A DNA stretch of 23,691 nt. It comes from Opitutaceae bacterium. GTDB taxonomy: Bacteria; Verrucomicrobiota; Verrucomicrobiia; Opitutales; Opitutaceae. The translations under genes and the position numbers were made by a program. Positions 7,268 to 15,319 of the stretch are shown here, piece after piece. The notes under the pieces were generated by a model. It was given only the letters and a program-made list of their open reading frames with translations. It searched no databases and was not told the origin of the DNA. The stretch is taken from positions 1 to 23,691 of the forward strand of contig JANXSC010000323.1 in the NCBI GenBank assembly GCA_025352845.1, given 5' to 3'. How positions within the stretch are numbered: position 1 is the first letter of the stretch; every line of letters begins with the position of its first letter.

Positions 7268-7660
7268 TCACGCAATGCCCCGAACCGACAAGATCGGCTG
7301 GCTGGCAAGCCGTGACGCCCGGTTCCAAAACAGACTGACCGGCGGCAGCGGTGAATTCCACGCGATTTCAGTCGCGACGTTTTCGCCGTGTTCCCGTTTG
7401 TAGTAGAGACGAACTTTTTGCCCGACCTTGAGGTTCTTCAGCTCCGCGGATCGGTCATCGCACCGCAGCCGCGTGCGGCCTTCCTGCACCACAAACTCCG
7501 TCGGTTCATCGCGCACCTCGGCCTCCAGCAGCACGAGGTGCTTTTCCACATCGACCGAACGCACGACCGAATTGCGCGTGCGGTGCGCCAAGACCGGCAG
7601 CGCCTGCACCGCGCCCGCCCAAAACATCGCCACCACGACCGCCACGATGATTTTTTTCAT
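7268..7660 (-). CDS. Small exported protein of the metal-efflux operon
   Basis: This 130-residue protein begins MKKIIVAVVVAMFWAGAVQA, a clear Sec signal peptide, so the mature protein is periplasmic. About residues 30-102 are beta-rich (SVVRSVDVEKHLVLLEAEV..., TEFVVQEGRTRL, LKVGQKVRLYYKRE), resembling a small OB-like barrel. The last 30 residues have no clear structure. Its start lies six bases after the czcA stop, so it is surely in the same transcript. By position it could be a periplasmic metal-binding accessory, as CusF is for Cus, but it lacks an evident Met/His copper site and is not a recognisable CusF homologue. An alternative frame overlaps its last 94 bases, so a late frameshift cannot be excluded. 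Confidence 0.7.
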   Translation of the reverse strand: MKKIIVAVVVAMFWAGAVQALPVLAHRTRNSVVRSVDVEKHLVLLEAEVRDEPTEFVVQEGRTRLRCDDRSAELKNLKVGQKVRLYYKREHGENVATEIAWNSPLPPVSLFWNRASRLASQPILSVRGIA

Positions 7661-7666
7661 AGGGAA

Positions 7667-10600
7667 TTATTCAACGGGCCGCGGCACCGCCGGGACGGAT
7701 TCGTTTTCGACCCGGCCGTTCACGATCACGTAAAACACGGGTAGGACCACGAGGGTTAGAAACGTCGCCGAGATCAGTCCGCCGATGACGACAATCGCCA
7801 GCGGCTTCTGCGTCTCCGAGCCGATGGCCGTCGAAAGCGCCATCGGCAGCAGGCCGAGCATCGCCAGCAGGGCGGTCATGAGCACGGTGCGCAGGCGCAC
7901 GAGCGCGCCGCGCTTCACCGCGGCCAGCACCGATGCGCCCTCCTCCTGCAGTTGGTTGAAGTAGCTCACCATCACGACGCCGTTGAGCACCGCCTGGCCG
8001 AAAAGCGCGATAAAGCCGATCGCAGCCGACACGCTCAACGGCACGCCCGTCACCAGGAGCGCCACAATGCCGCCGATCAACGCGAAGGGCACGTTGAGCA
8101 GAATCAGGAGCGCGCTCCGGACAGATTTGAACGCGTCGAACAGGAGCACAAAAATCAGAAACACGCTGATCGGCACAATCACCGCGAGCCGCGCCATCGC
8201 GCGCTGCTGGTTTTCGAACTCGCCGCTCCAGGTCACCACGTAGCCGGGCGGCAGCTCGACCGATTTTGCCTTCGCCTGCATGTCCGCGACCACCGAGCCC
8301 ATATCCCGCCCGGCGATAAAAATACTGATCGCCATCACGCGCGTGCCGTTTTCGCGGCTGATGTTCATCGCGCCGCTCGACACCTTGAAATTCGCCACCT
8401 CGCCCAGCGGGATGTGCAGCCCTTCCGGGGTGTCGACGAGGATTGCCTTCATCTGATCGAGCGAGCGTTCCGCGTCGGGCAAGCGCAGCAGCACGCTGAA
8501 GTGTTTTTCGCCTTCCCACAGCTCGGTCGCCGCCTTGCCGCCCAGGCCGATCTCGATCGCGTCCTCGACATCGGCGACATTGAGCCCGTAGCGCGCGGCG
8601 CGCTCGCGATCGATTTCGATCAGCGACTGCGGCACCTGGCCGGCCCGGTCGATGAAAGAGCGCGACACGCCGGGCACGGCGGTAACGGCGCGTTGCAACG
8701 CCTCGGTCTTTGTCCGCAGGATCGCCGCATCCTCGCCGAAAACCTTGATCACAATCTGGCCGTCGATCTGGGAAATACTTTCCAGCACATTGTCGCGAAT
8801 CGGCTGGGAAAACGCCACATCGAGCCCCGGAAACGCATCCACCGCCTTGTTTAAGTCCTCCAAAATGCGCGCCCGCGTCATGCTGGGCCGCCACTCCTCT
8901 TCGGGCTTCAAGTCGACGAAGGCCTCGATCATGTTCAGCGGCTTCGGATCGGTGCCGTTTTCGGGGCGGCCCGCCTTCACAATCACCATTCGGACCTCCG
9001 GCACCCGGTGCAGCGCCGCCTCCAGCCGGCCGCTCTGGTAACGGGCCTCGGCGACCGAGATGCCGGCCGGCATGTTCACGTTTACCCAAATCGTGCCCTC
9101 ATTGAGCTCGGGCAGAAACTCCGTGCCGAGCCGCGGCACGAGCGCGAGGCTCGCGGCGAGCACCGCCAGCGCCGCGATCACGACGATCCGACGGTGGCGC
9201 AGCGCCCAGTCGAGTAGCGGCTCGTAAACCCGTTTGCAGGCGCGCACGACAGCGTTGTCCTCGTGGTGGCCGTCCCCGCTGGCGCCGCCGAAAAACTCCT
9301 GCAGCTTCCCGGCAATCCCGTGGCTGAGGGCCGGCTCTTCCCCCGGCTTCCGCTCGCGCCCGCCCAGGAGGTAGAAGCAGAGTAGCGGGACCACGGTCAG
9401 CGAGAACAGTAGCGAGGCGATGAGCGCCGAGGTCACCGTCCACGCCATCGGCGCGAAGATCCGGCCTTCCTGCCGTTGCAGCGTGAAAATCGGCAGATGC
9501 GCGGCGATGATGATCAACATCGAATAAAACGTCGGCCGCCCGACCTCCGCCGTCGCCTCGTGGATTGCATGGCGCAGGCCGTCGCGCCCCGGGCGCCGGC
9601 CGGGCTGCGAGAGCCGGCGGATGACGTTTTCCACCACGATCACCGCGCCATCGACGATGATGCCGAAATCCATCGCGCCGAGCGAAAGCAGATTCGCCGG
9701 GATCCCACGCCAAGTGAGACCGATAAACGTGCCCAGCAGCGAGAGCGGAATCATAATCGCCACGATCGCGGCGGCGCGCAGGTTGCCGAGGAAGAGCAGC
9801 AGCACGAGCGTCACGAGCATCGCGCCCTCGGCGAGATTGTGGAAAACGGTGTGGAGCGTCGTGTCGATGAGCCAGGTGCGGTCGTAGTAGGGCACGAGCT
9901 GCACCCCCTTCGGCAGGATGGAACCATTCAGCAGCGCGACCCGCGCCTTCACGGCTTTGAGCACTTCCGACGGGTTCTCGCCCTTCCGCATCAGGACGAT
10001 GCCGTTGACGATATCGTCATCCTTGTCCTGCCGGACAATGCCCTCCCGCGGGAGCGCGCCAAGCGCGATGGTGGCCACGTTGCGGACGAGGACGGGGGTG
10101 CCGTTATGCGAGGTGAGCACGATGTTCCCGATGTCGTCGATCGAGCGCAGCAAACCGATGCCACGGATGAAAAATTGCTGGCTGCCCCGCTCGATCTTGC
10201 TGCCGCCGACGTTGGAGTTGCCGCGGCCGACGGCCGTGAAGAGCTGCTGCAACGTGACGTTGTAGTATTTCAGTTTCGCGAGGTCGGGATTGATTTCATA
10301 GGTCTTGATCAGACCGCCCATGCTCGTGATGTCCGCGACGCCCGGCACCATCCGGAGCTGGCGCTCGACCACCCAGTCCTCGAGCGCCCGCAGGTCGCGG
10401 GACGAATACCCGTCGCCCTTCAGTCGGTAGCGAAATATCTCTCCGATCGCGGTCGAAAGCGGGCCGAGCTGCGGTTGCACGCCCGGCGGCAAATCCACGC
10501 CGATGAGGCGCTCGGCCACCTGCTGCCGCGCAAAGTAGTCCGTCACCGCGTCGTCGAAGGTGACGACGATATACGAGAGGCCGAACTGCGTGTGCGAAAA

Positions 10601-10846
10601 CAACCGCACCGCGTGCGGGAGCCCGCTCAACGCCACCTCCAGGGGAATGGTGACCTGCTTCTCCACCTCCTCCGGCGCGCGGCCGGGATACAGCGTGACC
10701 ACCGTCGCCTGCACATCGGAGACATCGGGAAACGCCTCGATCGGTAGCCGCTTGAATGCAATGAAGCCGCCGCCGATGAAGATCACCGCGAGCAGCCCGA
10801 CGAACATCGGCTGGTGCAGCGAAAAATGAATGAGGCGCCGAATCAC
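7667..10846 (-). CDS. czcA: Heavy-metal RND efflux pump, CzcA-like
   Basis: This inner-membrane proton/cation antiporter (1059 residues, usual length for the class) drives metal ions through a CzcB/CzcC conduit. The start is GTG 10846, giving the standard N-terminus MIRRLIHFSLHQP with LPIEAFPDVSDVQ following. TM4 holds DFGIIVDGAVIVVEN, with Asp393, Asp399 and Glu406 at the spacing of the essential CzcA residues Asp402, Asp408 and Glu415. This separates it from CusA-type copper pumps, which lack the first Asp, and predicts divalent ions such as Zn, Co, Cd or Ni. Two large periplasmic loops and twelve TM segments are in place. The gap to czcB is 61 bases. The exact ion is inferred only from the motif class. 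Confidence 0.9.
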   Translation of the reverse strand: MIRRLIHFSLHQPMFVGLLAVIFIGGGFIAFKRLPIEAFPDVSDVQATVVTLYPGRAPEEVEKQVTIPLEVALSGLPHAVRLFSHTQFGLSYIVVTFDDAVTDYFARQQVAERLIGVDLPPGVQPQLGPLSTAIGEIFRYRLKGDGYSSRDLRALEDWVVERQLRMVPGVADITSMGGLIKTYEINPDLAKLKYYNVTLQQLFTAVGRGNSNVGGSKIERGSQQFFIRGIGLLRSIDDIGNIVLTSHNGTPVLVRNVATIALGALPREGIVRQDKDDDIVNGIVLMRKGENPSEVLKAVKARVALLNGSILPKGVQLVPYYDRTWLIDTTLHTVFHNLAEGAMLVTLVLLLFLGNLRAAAIVAIMIPLSLLGTFIGLTWRGIPANLLSLGAMDFGIIVDGAVIVVENVIRRLSQPGRRPGRDGLRHAIHEATAEVGRPTFYSMLIIIAAHLPIFTLQRQEGRIFAPMAWTVTSALIASLLFSLTVVPLLCFYLLGGRERKPGEEPALSHGIAGKLQEFFGGASGDGHHEDNAVVRACKRVYEPLLDWALRHRRIVVIAALAVLAASLALVPRLGTEFLPELNEGTIWVNVNMPAGISVAEARYQSGRLEAALHRVPEVRMVIVKAGRPENGTDPKPLNMIEAFVDLKPEEEWRPSMTRARILEDLNKAVDAFPGLDVAFSQPIRDNVLESISQIDGQIVIKVFGEDAAILRTKTEALQRAVTAVPGVSRSFIDRAGQVPQSLIEIDRERAARYGLNVADVEDAIEIGLGGKAATELWEGEKHFSVLLRLPDAERSLDQMKAILVDTPEGLHIPLGEVANFKVSSGAMNISRENGTRVMAISIFIAGRDMGSVVADMQAKAKSVELPPGYVVTWSGEFENQQRAMARLAVIVPISVFLIFVLLFDAFKSVRSALLILLNVPFALIGGIVALLVTGVPLSVSAAIGFIALFGQAVLNGVVMVSYFNQLQEEGASVLAAVKRGALVRLRTVLMTALLAMLGLLPMALSTAIGSETQKPLAIVVIGGLISATFLTLVVLPVFYVIVNGRVENESVPAVPRPVE

Positions 10847-10907
10847 GCGGCACCGCCTTTTTGCGCGGCGCGCCGGGGCGCGAGGAAGGTGGCGGGCGAT
10901 GTCGGCA

Positions 10908-12080
10908 TCAGATGCCTCCCGAGTGGGCGCGGATTTCGTCGAGCAGCAACGCGCCCTCGATCACGACCCGCTCGCCCGGCTGCACGCCGGAGCGGACGAC
11001 GATTTTGCCCTCGTGCTCCGCCCCCAGCTCGACCTCGCGATGCAGGTAGGCTCCTGGCTGCGCCTCGACGTAAAGAAAATGCCGGTCGCCCTTGATAAAC
11101 ACGGCCTTCGCCGGCACCGCCACCCCGGCCGCTCCCTTCGTCTCGAACTCTACCGTGACAAACATCTCCGCTTTCAACCGCCGGTCGGGATTCTCCACGC
11201 GACCGCGCACCGTGACCATGTGCGTAGTCGGATCGAGCGCGTCGGAAATGCTGTCGATCTCGCCGGCAAATGTGGCATCCGCCAGCGCGGCTGATCGCAC
11301 CGCGATGGCCAAGCCCGGCCGCAACGCCGGGAGGTCGCGCTCGGACGCATCGATCAAAATCCGGAGGCGGGTGGGATCGCTGATCAGGAACAGCGGAGCC
11401 ACGAGCTGCGGGGCGTTGGCGAGCTGCTGGTCCGGACGGACTTCCTGGCCAAAATTGAGGTTTTTCTCGACCACCGTTCCCGCGATGGGCGTCCGGAGGG
11501 TGAATAATCCGTCCACTTCTCCGTCCACCGCGCCGTAGAGCTTCAGCCGGGCCACCGCCCGCTGCCGCTCCGATTCCGCCACCGCATGGGCACCCTCCGC
11601 CGCCTCAAGGTCCTTGCGCGCCATCGCGCCATGTTCGAAGAGATCCTTGGCGCGCGCGAAATTGCGGCCGGCGAGCATTAGGTCGGCGCCCGCCTTGCGC
11701 GCATCGGTCTGGGCCTGCCCAAAGTCGGGCGAGGCCAGGCGGGCGAGCGGTGCATCCGCCGCGACCCGATCGCCGAGCGCCGCATCGACGGCCGCGACGC
11801 GACCGGCCACTGGAGCATAGACGCGCACCGTCGCACTCTCGTCCCAGACCAGCCTGCCAGCCAGACGGCGACGCTGGGCAGCGTGGGGCTCGACCGCGAC
11901 CGCGACGATGGCGGCCCGCTGCGGCGAACGCTCGGGAAAGACAATCTGCTCGCCTTTCACCACCGGGTCCGGCGACTCCGCCACAGCCGACGGGCGCGAA
12001 CAAGACGCTCCCCACAAAACCACCGGCACCGTAGCAGCGAGGCGTAACAAACAGGAGGACAGCGTGGGCATTGAGTTCAT
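10908..12080 (-). CDS. czcB: Metal efflux membrane-fusion protein, CzcB-like
   Basis: This 390-residue periplasmic adaptor links the CzcA-like pump to the outer-membrane channel. It has an N-terminal signal ending VVLWGASC, possibly a lipobox with Cys27 as lipid anchor (Gly at -3 is not ideal). Next come a lipoyl/barrel-sandwich half (VRVYAPVAGRVAAVDAALGDRV), an alpha-helical hairpin (about residues 120-170), the second lipoyl half (TLRTPIAGTVVEKNLNFGQEV), a beta-barrel and the C-terminal proximal domain (VQPGERVVIEGALLLDEI). These domains and their order are standard for RND adaptors. The start overlaps the czcC stop as ATGA, so translation is coupled. No His-rich N-terminal metal domain, as in classical CzcB, is present. 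Confidence 0.88.
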   Translation of the reverse strand: MNSMPTLSSCLLRLAATVPVVLWGASCSRPSAVAESPDPVVKGEQIVFPERSPQRAAIVAVAVEPHAAQRRRLAGRLVWDESATVRVYAPVAGRVAAVDAALGDRVAADAPLARLASPDFGQAQTDARKAGADLMLAGRNFARAKDLFEHGAMARKDLEAAEGAHAVAESERQRAVARLKLYGAVDGEVDGLFTLRTPIAGTVVEKNLNFGQEVRPDQQLANAPQLVAPLFLISDPTRLRILIDASERDLPALRPGLAIAVRSAALADATFAGEIDSISDALDPTTHMVTVRGRVENPDRRLKAEMFVTVEFETKGAAGVAVPAKAVFIKGDRHFLYVEAQPGAYLHREVELGAEHEGKIVVRSGVQPGERVVIEGALLLDEIRAHSGGI

Positions 12081-13381
12081 GGGTGGACGGGAGCGAGGCG
12101 GTTGAGCGCGGCGGACAGGGCGAAGGCGGCGGTGGCGGCATCCGCCTGGGCCCGCGCGGCGGCGATTCGGACCTCGTTGTCGTTCCGCTCGGCAGCGAGC
12201 AGCTCAACCAGCGAGGCCCCGCCGTGCTCGTAGGCATAGGCGACTGTCTTCGCGACGGCGGCGGATTGGGGCCGGAGCTGCTCGACAAAAGCGGTGGCAC
12301 GGGCGCGCGCCTCGCGAAACGCGGAGCGGCTGCCCGCCACCTCGGCCACCGCCTGATGCCGCGCCTTGTCGAGCTGTGCCTGCGCGACTTCGCGGGCCGC
12401 GCGCGCCGCCCGGACTGCGCCGCCGTTGCGGTTCCACAGCGGCAGCGGAAAGCTCACGCCAAGCCCGGCGGTGTTGGGCTGGTCCGGCGGATTCCGCTCG
12501 AACTGCGCACTCACGGTAAGATCGGGAAACGGCGCCCGCTGCTGCAACACGAGATCCGCCTCCGCCTTGGCGACGTTGGCCTCGGCGGCGGCGACATCGG
12601 GTCGGGTTCCGGCCACGCCGTCGCCCGCCACCTCGGCCGAGGGCAAGGGCAAGGGCAGGGTGTCGAGCGTATCGGCCAGCTCGGTCTCTCCGGTCGGCGC
12701 GGGAGAGCCGAGGAGAATCTCCAACGCGATCACGGCGGCCGTCGCGGTATGCCGCGACGCCGCGGCATCGAGTTCCAGCCGGCTCGCCGCCAGCTCGATC
12801 TGCCTTTGATCGTTGGAAGCGAGATCGCCCGCCGCGAGGCGCACGTTGGCCAGCCCGGCTTCCCGGCGCAGCGCGGCCGCCGAGGCGGCGAGCACACGGC
12901 TTTCCTCGCGTGCCTCCAGCGCCGCGACGTAGGTCTGGCTCACGGCCTGCAAGACCAGGCGGCGTGCCTCGTCGCGCTGCGCTTCGGCGGCGCGCTGGGC
13001 GGCGCGGGCGGACTGTTGGCGCGGCCCGCGTTTGCCGAGTTCGAAGAGCTGGCTGAGCGAGATGATGGAATCGTAGCTGCGGTCGAGGATGCGGTTGCCG
13101 CGCACCGTGCCGTTGCTCGATCCGTCGGTCGCGATCTTCGACGTGGCGAGGCCGAGGACTGGGTTGGGAAATTCCCGAGAGGTTCGCAGCTGCGCGGCGG
13201 CGGCCTCGGCTTGGGCCGAGGCGACACGCAGATCGGCGTTGGTCGCGAGCGCCTGCTGCTGCGCTTGGGCCAGCGTCAAGGCCCCGGCGGCGCGTGCGAC
13301 GAAGACCGCGAGCATCGTCAGCACGCCGGCAGCGCGGGCGCAGCGGAGAAAGTGTCGGGTCGGGCGGTTTACACCGGGCAT
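12077..13381 (-). CDS. czcC: Outer-membrane efflux channel, CzcC-like (TolC family)
   Basis: This 434-residue outer-membrane factor is the first gene of the efflux operon. After a basic start and a hydrophobic stretch (about residues 17-33) comes LTLAQAQQQALATNADLRVASAQAEAAAAQLR, the opening helix of OEP-family channels. Two long helical repeats follow (about 40-220 and 235-425), with the family signature FPNPVLG after the first helix and GLGVSFPLPLWNRNGG before the second. A trimer would form the channel across the outer membrane and periplasm. It lies 76 bases after the response-regulator stop, the only sizeable gap in this string of genes, so a promoter or regulator site may lie there. Confidence 0.87.
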   Translation of the reverse strand: MPGVNRPTRHFLRCARAAGVLTMLAVFVARAAGALTLAQAQQQALATNADLRVASAQAEAAAAQLRTSREFPNPVLGLATSKIATDGSSNGTVRGNRILDRSYDSIISLSQLFELGKRGPRQQSARAAQRAAEAQRDEARRLVLQAVSQTYVAALEAREESRVLAASAAALRREAGLANVRLAAGDLASNDQRQIELAASRLELDAAASRHTATAAVIALEILLGSPAPTGETELADTLDTLPLPLPSAEVAGDGVAGTRPDVAAAEANVAKAEADLVLQQRAPFPDLTVSAQFERNPPDQPNTAGLGVSFPLPLWNRNGGAVRAARAAREVAQAQLDKARHQAVAEVAGSRSAFREARARATAFVEQLRPQSAAVAKTVAYAYEHGGASLVELLAAERNDNEVRIAAARAQADAATAAFALSAALNRLAPVHP

Positions 13382-13436
13382 CTGTCATACTAGCCGACAG
13401 CGGTGCGCGCGCATAGACGACCAAACCCGAAAACGG

Positions 13437-13455
13437 CCTAGGATGAAACCCTAGG
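13437..13455. promoter_or_regulatory. CCTAGG-N7-CCTAGG palindrome between regulator and czcC
   Basis: Two CCTAGG hexamers, each itself palindromic, are separated by seven bases and placed two bases after the regulator stop and 56 bases before the czcC start. It could be a hairpin terminating the kinase-regulator transcript, with CCGTTTTC beyond it on the minus strand, or a two-site operator for the regulator at about -60 of czcC. Only the symmetry is seen. Confidence 0.4.
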
Positions 13456-13457
13456 TG

Positions 13458-14144
13458 CTACCGGAAATGCTCGTGCTCCACCCAGCGCACCGCCTCGCGC
13501 AGGAGGGTCGTGGCGTTTTCCAGCCCCAGCTTGTCCTTGATGTTCGCGCAGTGGGCCTGGACCGTTTTCATGCTGAGGTGAAGCTCCTCCGCGATGCGCC
13601 GGGTCTCGATGCCCTGGCCCAGCATTCGAAACACCTCCAGTTCGCGATCACTGAGCCGCGCCACGGCAGGCAGGTTCTGCGTCGCCCGGCCGCCGGCCAG
13701 TTTCCGCGCAAACTCGCTCGCGAGGGCGCTGCTCACATACAACTCACCCCGCAGGATCTGGCGGATCGCATCGACCACGCGGTCTGTCGTCTCGTGCTTC
13801 ATCACGTAGCCGTGCGCGCCGGCCCTCAGGGCACGTTCCGCAAAAAAAGTCTCGTCATGCATCGAGAGCATCAGCGCGCGGGGAATGCGCGGCAGGGCCT
13901 GCAGCCGCTTGACCAACTCCAGACCCGACTCGCCCGGCAGCGCCAAATCGACGACGACGATGTCGGGCTGGAGCCGGACGATCTCCGCAAACGCCGCAGC
14001 GCTGTCGCCCGCCTCGCCGCAGATGCGCAAATCATGCTGCCGGCCCAACAATGCCGTGAGCGACTCCCGCATGAGCGGATGATCGTCCACGATAAAGACC
14101 GAGCGGCGGCGCGGCGCGGCGGAATGAGGGACGTTGGTTTCCAT
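13458..14144 (-). CDS. NarL/FixJ-family response regulator
   Basis: This 228-residue regulator has a receiver domain (about residues 15-130) with the acidic pair Asp20/Asp21, phospho-acceptor Asp66 in VVVDLALPGESG and the conserved lysine in GYVMK. The C-terminal LuxR-type helix-turn-helix (about 165-225) shows LSDRELEVFRMLGQG...IAEELHLSMKTVQAHCANIKDKLG. Phosphorylated dimers should bind DNA. ATG 14144 was chosen because it overlaps the kinase stop by one base (TGATG) and leaves a normal N-terminus; the longer frame would run eight codons into the kinase gene. Its position directly before czcC makes the efflux operon the likely target. Metal efflux is more often controlled by OmpR-type regulators, so this is unusual. 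Confidence 0.85.
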   Translation of the reverse strand: METNVPHSAAPRRRSVFIVDDHPLMRESLTALLGRQHDLRICGEAGDSAAAFAEIVRLQPDIVVVDLALPGESGLELVKRLQALPRIPRALMLSMHDETFFAERALRAGAHGYVMKHETTDRVVDAIRQILRGELYVSSALASEFARKLAGGRATQNLPAVARLSDRELEVFRMLGQGIETRRIAEELHLSMKTVQAHCANIKDKLGLENATTLLREAVRWVEHEHFR

Positions 14145-15241
14145 CAGCGGGCGCCTGACACGCGACACGTGACCAAAGTGCCACCGCCTGGCGCGGGCCC
14201 GATTGAAAACTGCGCGCCGATGATGCCCGCGCGATGGGCCATGATGCGCAGGCCGAGGCCTTCGCCGCGGGCCCCCGGCGCGGGCAGTCCCACCCCGTCG
14301 TCGCTCACCGTGAGTAACAAGCCGTCTGGAGGCGCGGGGGCCAGACGCACCTCAATGTTACGGGGGCGACCATGCCGGGCGGCATTCCGCACGGCCTCGA
14401 GGGCAATTCGATACAAATGGGTCGCTTCTCCGGCGGCGAGCTGCGGCATCCGCTCTCCGCCGGAGAAAACGCAGTTCACGCGAAATTGTTCGCGCGTCGC
14501 GGCCGCCATTTCTTCCAGCGCCGCCGGCAGCCCGTCGGGCGTGACTTCGGCCAGCAGCAGGCCCTTGGCGAGCTGCCGGGTCTGCGCGACCGCCGCCTTG
14601 ATCAGGCCGACCACCTTCTGCGCGTCTGTCGCCTCCGGGGCCGACCGCTCGCGAAGTTTTTCGAACAGCACCTGTCCCGTCACTGCGGTGCCGGTTAAGT
14701 GCTGGCCCAACCCGTCGTGCAGGTCGTGGCCGATGCTACGCCGCTCCCGTTCGCTGGTTTCGAGCAGAATCTTTTCCAGCCGCTCGCGCTCGGCGATTTC
14801 GGCATGCAACGCCGCCGTCCGCTCCCGCACGCGATTCTCCAGATTGGCCTGCAGGGCCAGCAGGCTCGAAAGCAGCCAAATCAGCACGAGATAGGTGCCG
14901 AGCGCGATCAGAGCATTCCACCAGGGCACGAGCGGATTCGCGAAGTGCGCGCCCGCCGCAAAATCCCCGACGAGCCACGTCGCGATACAGCCCACCGCCG
15001 TCGCGACGCCAAACCAACGCCCTCCGACCGCGACCCCGAAACACACCGGCACGAAATAAAACACCAGCAACGAGGTCTCAAACCCCATCGCGAAATCGAG
15101 CGTCCCGATCGCCAGCGTCAGCGCCGCGATCGCCAACACCCATCCACCCCGACGACGCTCGCCGGCGCGGGCCAGCCAGCCGCGAGCCGTGGACGCTGGT
15201 TCGCTTCCCGTGGGAGGCACAGGTGGTGTCGGGCTCGTCAT
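14144..15241 (-). CDS. Membrane sensor histidine kinase (HisKA_3)
   Basis: This 365-residue kinase has four or five hydrophobic segments in residues 33-130 (such as VLAIAALTLAIGTLDFAMGF, LLVFYFVPVCFGVAVG and LIALGTYLVLIWLLSSLLAL), then a coiled coil (about 130-165). The HisKA_3 helix carries the phospho-acceptor His175 in RRSIGHDLHDGLGQ. The HATPase domain shows EAVRNAARHG (N box), SDDGVGLP (G1) and GEGLGLRIMAHRA (G2). It lacks a large periplasmic domain, so it probably senses something in or near the membrane. It pairs with the next gene by the TGATG overlap and by family, since HisKA_3 kinases partner NarL-type regulators. Confidence 0.85.
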   Translation of the reverse strand: MTSPTPPVPPTGSEPASTARGWLARAGERRRGGWVLAIAALTLAIGTLDFAMGFETSLLVFYFVPVCFGVAVGGRWFGVATAVGCIATWLVGDFAAGAHFANPLVPWWNALIALGTYLVLIWLLSSLLALQANLENRVRERTAALHAEIAERERLEKILLETSERERRSIGHDLHDGLGQHLTGTAVTGQVLFEKLRERSAPEATDAQKVVGLIKAAVAQTRQLAKGLLLAEVTPDGLPAALEEMAAATREQFRVNCVFSGGERMPQLAAGEATHLYRIALEAVRNAARHGRPRNIEVRLAPAPPDGLLLTVSDDGVGLPAPGARGEGLGLRIMAHRAGIIGAQFSIGPAPGGGTLVTCRVSGAR

Positions 15242-15283
15242 CGAAAGCAGCCGGAAATAAAGAAGGCGAAAGCGAAGCGCATG

Positions 15284-15319
15284 GCGACACGCTCACCCGG
15301 CCAAGGTGCCGGCGTAAAC
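15284..15319 (-). repeat. 36-bp dispersed repeat, copy B
   Basis: This copy matches 5708-5743 at 33 of 36 positions. It covers the last eight codons and the stop of fdhD, so the C-terminal residues VYAGTLAG and the TGA come from the repeat. Copy A in the same orientation would also read AGTLGG-stop. Confidence 0.7.

Noticed and set aside
7158..7361. A 67-residue minus-strand frame overlapping the end of the small exported gene, with a plausible-looking end (VTVTIAGVAGQRVITYAL).
   Set aside because: It begins inside another gene, lacks a start signal and has only moderate codon bias. It could be a gene remnant, but a frameshift or real gene cannot be shown.
7952..8854. A long plus-strand frame antisense to czcA, and similar ones at 9476-10747 and 12071-13393.
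   Set aside because: High-GC antisense shadows rich in Arg, His and Asp with no domain; the minus-strand genes are certain.
13382..13436. TAGTAT as a -10 element of czcC.
   Set aside because: No -35 at a usable distance (nearest TTGGTC is 22 bases away), and it would place the transcript start on the start codon.
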